Below are positions 63,490 through 64,000 of a stretch of 64,000 nt of DNA, piece by piece; within the stretch, counting starts at the first letter, position 1, and each line of letters starts with the position of its first letter. Position numbers and translations under genes: made by a program. The DNA is from JBOGVZ01 sp050692985. GTDB taxonomy: Bacteria; Actinomycetota; UBA4738; CALAEC01. The stretch is taken from contig JBOGVZ010000034.1 of the NCBI GenBank assembly GCA_050692985.1, forward strand, positions 11,165 to 75,164. Direction: 5' to 3'. The notes under the pieces are model-generated. The model did no database searches and was not told where the DNA came from. It worked only from the letters and a program-made list of their open reading frames with translations.

Positions 63490-63693
63490 TTGGCCCAGGG
63501 AACGGTGAAGTGGTTCAGCAACGAGAAGGGATATGGGTTCATCGCCCGTCCCGACGGCGACGACGTCTTCGTGCACTTCTCGGCGATCCAGGGCGACGGC
63601 TACCGGACCCTCAACGAGGGTCAGGAGGTCGAGTTCGACATCGTCGACGGCCCGAAGGGCCAGCAGGCGGCGAACGTCCGGCCGATCCAGTAG
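63490..63693 (+). CDS. cspA: Cold-shock protein
   Basis: 67-residue single OB-fold nucleic-acid chaperone. RNP1 KGYGFIAR and RNP2 VFVHFSAI are intact. The start is TTG 63490, 6 nt after a strong AAGGAGGG; an ATG five bases earlier is out of frame and stops after seven codons. The leader runs from about 63443 if the TAGGCT near 63435 is the -10 box. It diverges from the HD-GYP gene and is followed by a terminator. Confidence 0.95.
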   Translation: MAQGTVKWFSNEKGYGFIARPDGDDVFVHFSAIQGDGYRTLNEGQEVEFDIVDGPKGQQAANVRPIQ

Positions 63694-63711
63694 CTGAACA
63701 CGAGGTGGAAC

Positions 63712-63742
63712 CAGGGAGTCCTCCGGGGCTCCCTGTTCATTT
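63712..63742 (+). terminator. Intrinsic terminator after cspA
   Basis: CAGGGAG (63712-63718) pairs with CTCCCTG (63729-63735), followed by TTCATTT. Confidence 0.7.
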
Positions 63743-63747
63743 CGGGG

Positions 63748-63875
63748 GCCCGCTCGCCGTCCTTCCCGGCGCTTCGGCGGGGGGCGAGCTACCCCCCCGG
63801 GCCCCCCGTTCCACTGGGGGGTCCGCTCGCCTCACGAACGGCGGCCTGCTGGCTCGGGGCGAGCTACCCCCCCGG
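63748..63875 (-). repeat. Two 75-bp palindromic repeats, inverted orientation
   Basis: GGCGAGCTACCCCCCC begins at 63783 and 63858, again a 75-nt period, on the opposite strand to the other copies. CGGACCCCCCAGTGGAACGG on the minus strand joins the two units. Confidence 0.85.
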
Positions 63876-64000
63876 AGTAGCGTCCGTCAATAGGCAGTAG
63901 GCACTCCCTGCTCTCCATGGCCTCCCCGGTCTTCCGAGGATGGCGAACAAGCCCTCACCTTGAGGGCCGGAGAGCCTGGTGGTTCTCGGTCAGCCGATCA
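63876..64000. other. Non-coding end of the window
   Basis: After the cspA terminator and repeats, the last 125 bases show no ORF with a credible start, no tRNA-like pattern and no promoter that I can support. Confidence 0.4.

Noticed and set aside
63876..64000. Insertion-sequence end at the right edge
   Set aside because: No transposase fragment or inverted end could be recognised in the remaining 125 bases.

Overview
This 64 kb window is a very GC-rich, densely packed chromosomal segment from an actinobacterium (Actinomycetota). The assignment rests on gene content and order: hisS-aspS-rarA-alaS-ruvX-mltG, pepP-efp-nusB, a full pyr operon, then an actinobacterial integration host factor (mihF)-gmk-rpoZ-coaBC-metK-priA-def-fmt-rsmB-rpe-rib. 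A helicase-degenerate PriA, an actinobacterial-type CoaBC and a DUF948 / small membrane protein pair ahead of alaS fit the same group. Complete type IV pilus genes and the sequence character suggest a deep-branching or uncultured lineage rather than a streptomycete or mycobacterium, but I cannot place it further. No tRNA, rRNA, CRISPR array, prophage or transposase was seen.

Layout. (1) 1-6.2 kb: end of a flavin disulfide oxidoreductase, an MFS exporter, a DUF1684 protein and a compatible-solute ABC importer on the minus strand. (2) 6.3-18 kb: housekeeping block (metallo-beta-lactamase hydrolase, hisS, aspS, a candidate 6S RNA, rarA, DUF948 pair, ABC-2 exporter, alaS, ruvX, mltG). (3) 18-32 kb: type IV pilus region (roadblock-like protein, pilB, pilT, pilC, major pilin, four minor prepilins, prepilin peptidase, a small HTH regulator, pilM, pilN, pilO and a PilP-like protein). 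(4) 32-37.3 kb: pepP, efp, nusB, a NarL-type response regulator next to a frameshifted histidine kinase, a secreted protein and tatA. (5) 37.3-47.9 kb: pyrimidine operon pyrR-B-C-carA-carB-pyrK-D-F-E behind a PyrR-type RNA leader. (6) 48-58.2 kb: mihF to rpe, plus a REC-GGDEF protein. (7) 58.2-62.2 kb: FMN riboswitch and ribD-E-BA-H, then a cupin. (8) 62.2-64 kb: HD-GYP protein, cold-shock protein and repeats.

How it works together. Genes inside operons overlap mostly by ATGA, GTGA or TGATG, which implies translational coupling. Many first genes instead have a TAnnnT -10 box only 6-9 nt before the start codon and no Shine-Dalgarno sequence, which indicates leaderless transcripts. Several genes make sense only if CTG is used as start codon.

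Most unusual points: a 75-bp palindromic repeat family clustered in the last 13 kb, two tandem copies of which are read in frame inside rsmB; a separate palindromic insertion with perfect 17-bp inverted ends read in frame inside carA; a PyrR leader with a small ORF that spans its own terminator; a PyrK-partnered PyrD with serine at the catalytic-base position; a minor-pilin set with calcium-loop-like motifs and a 577-residue prepilin; and a histidine kinase broken by three frame changes.
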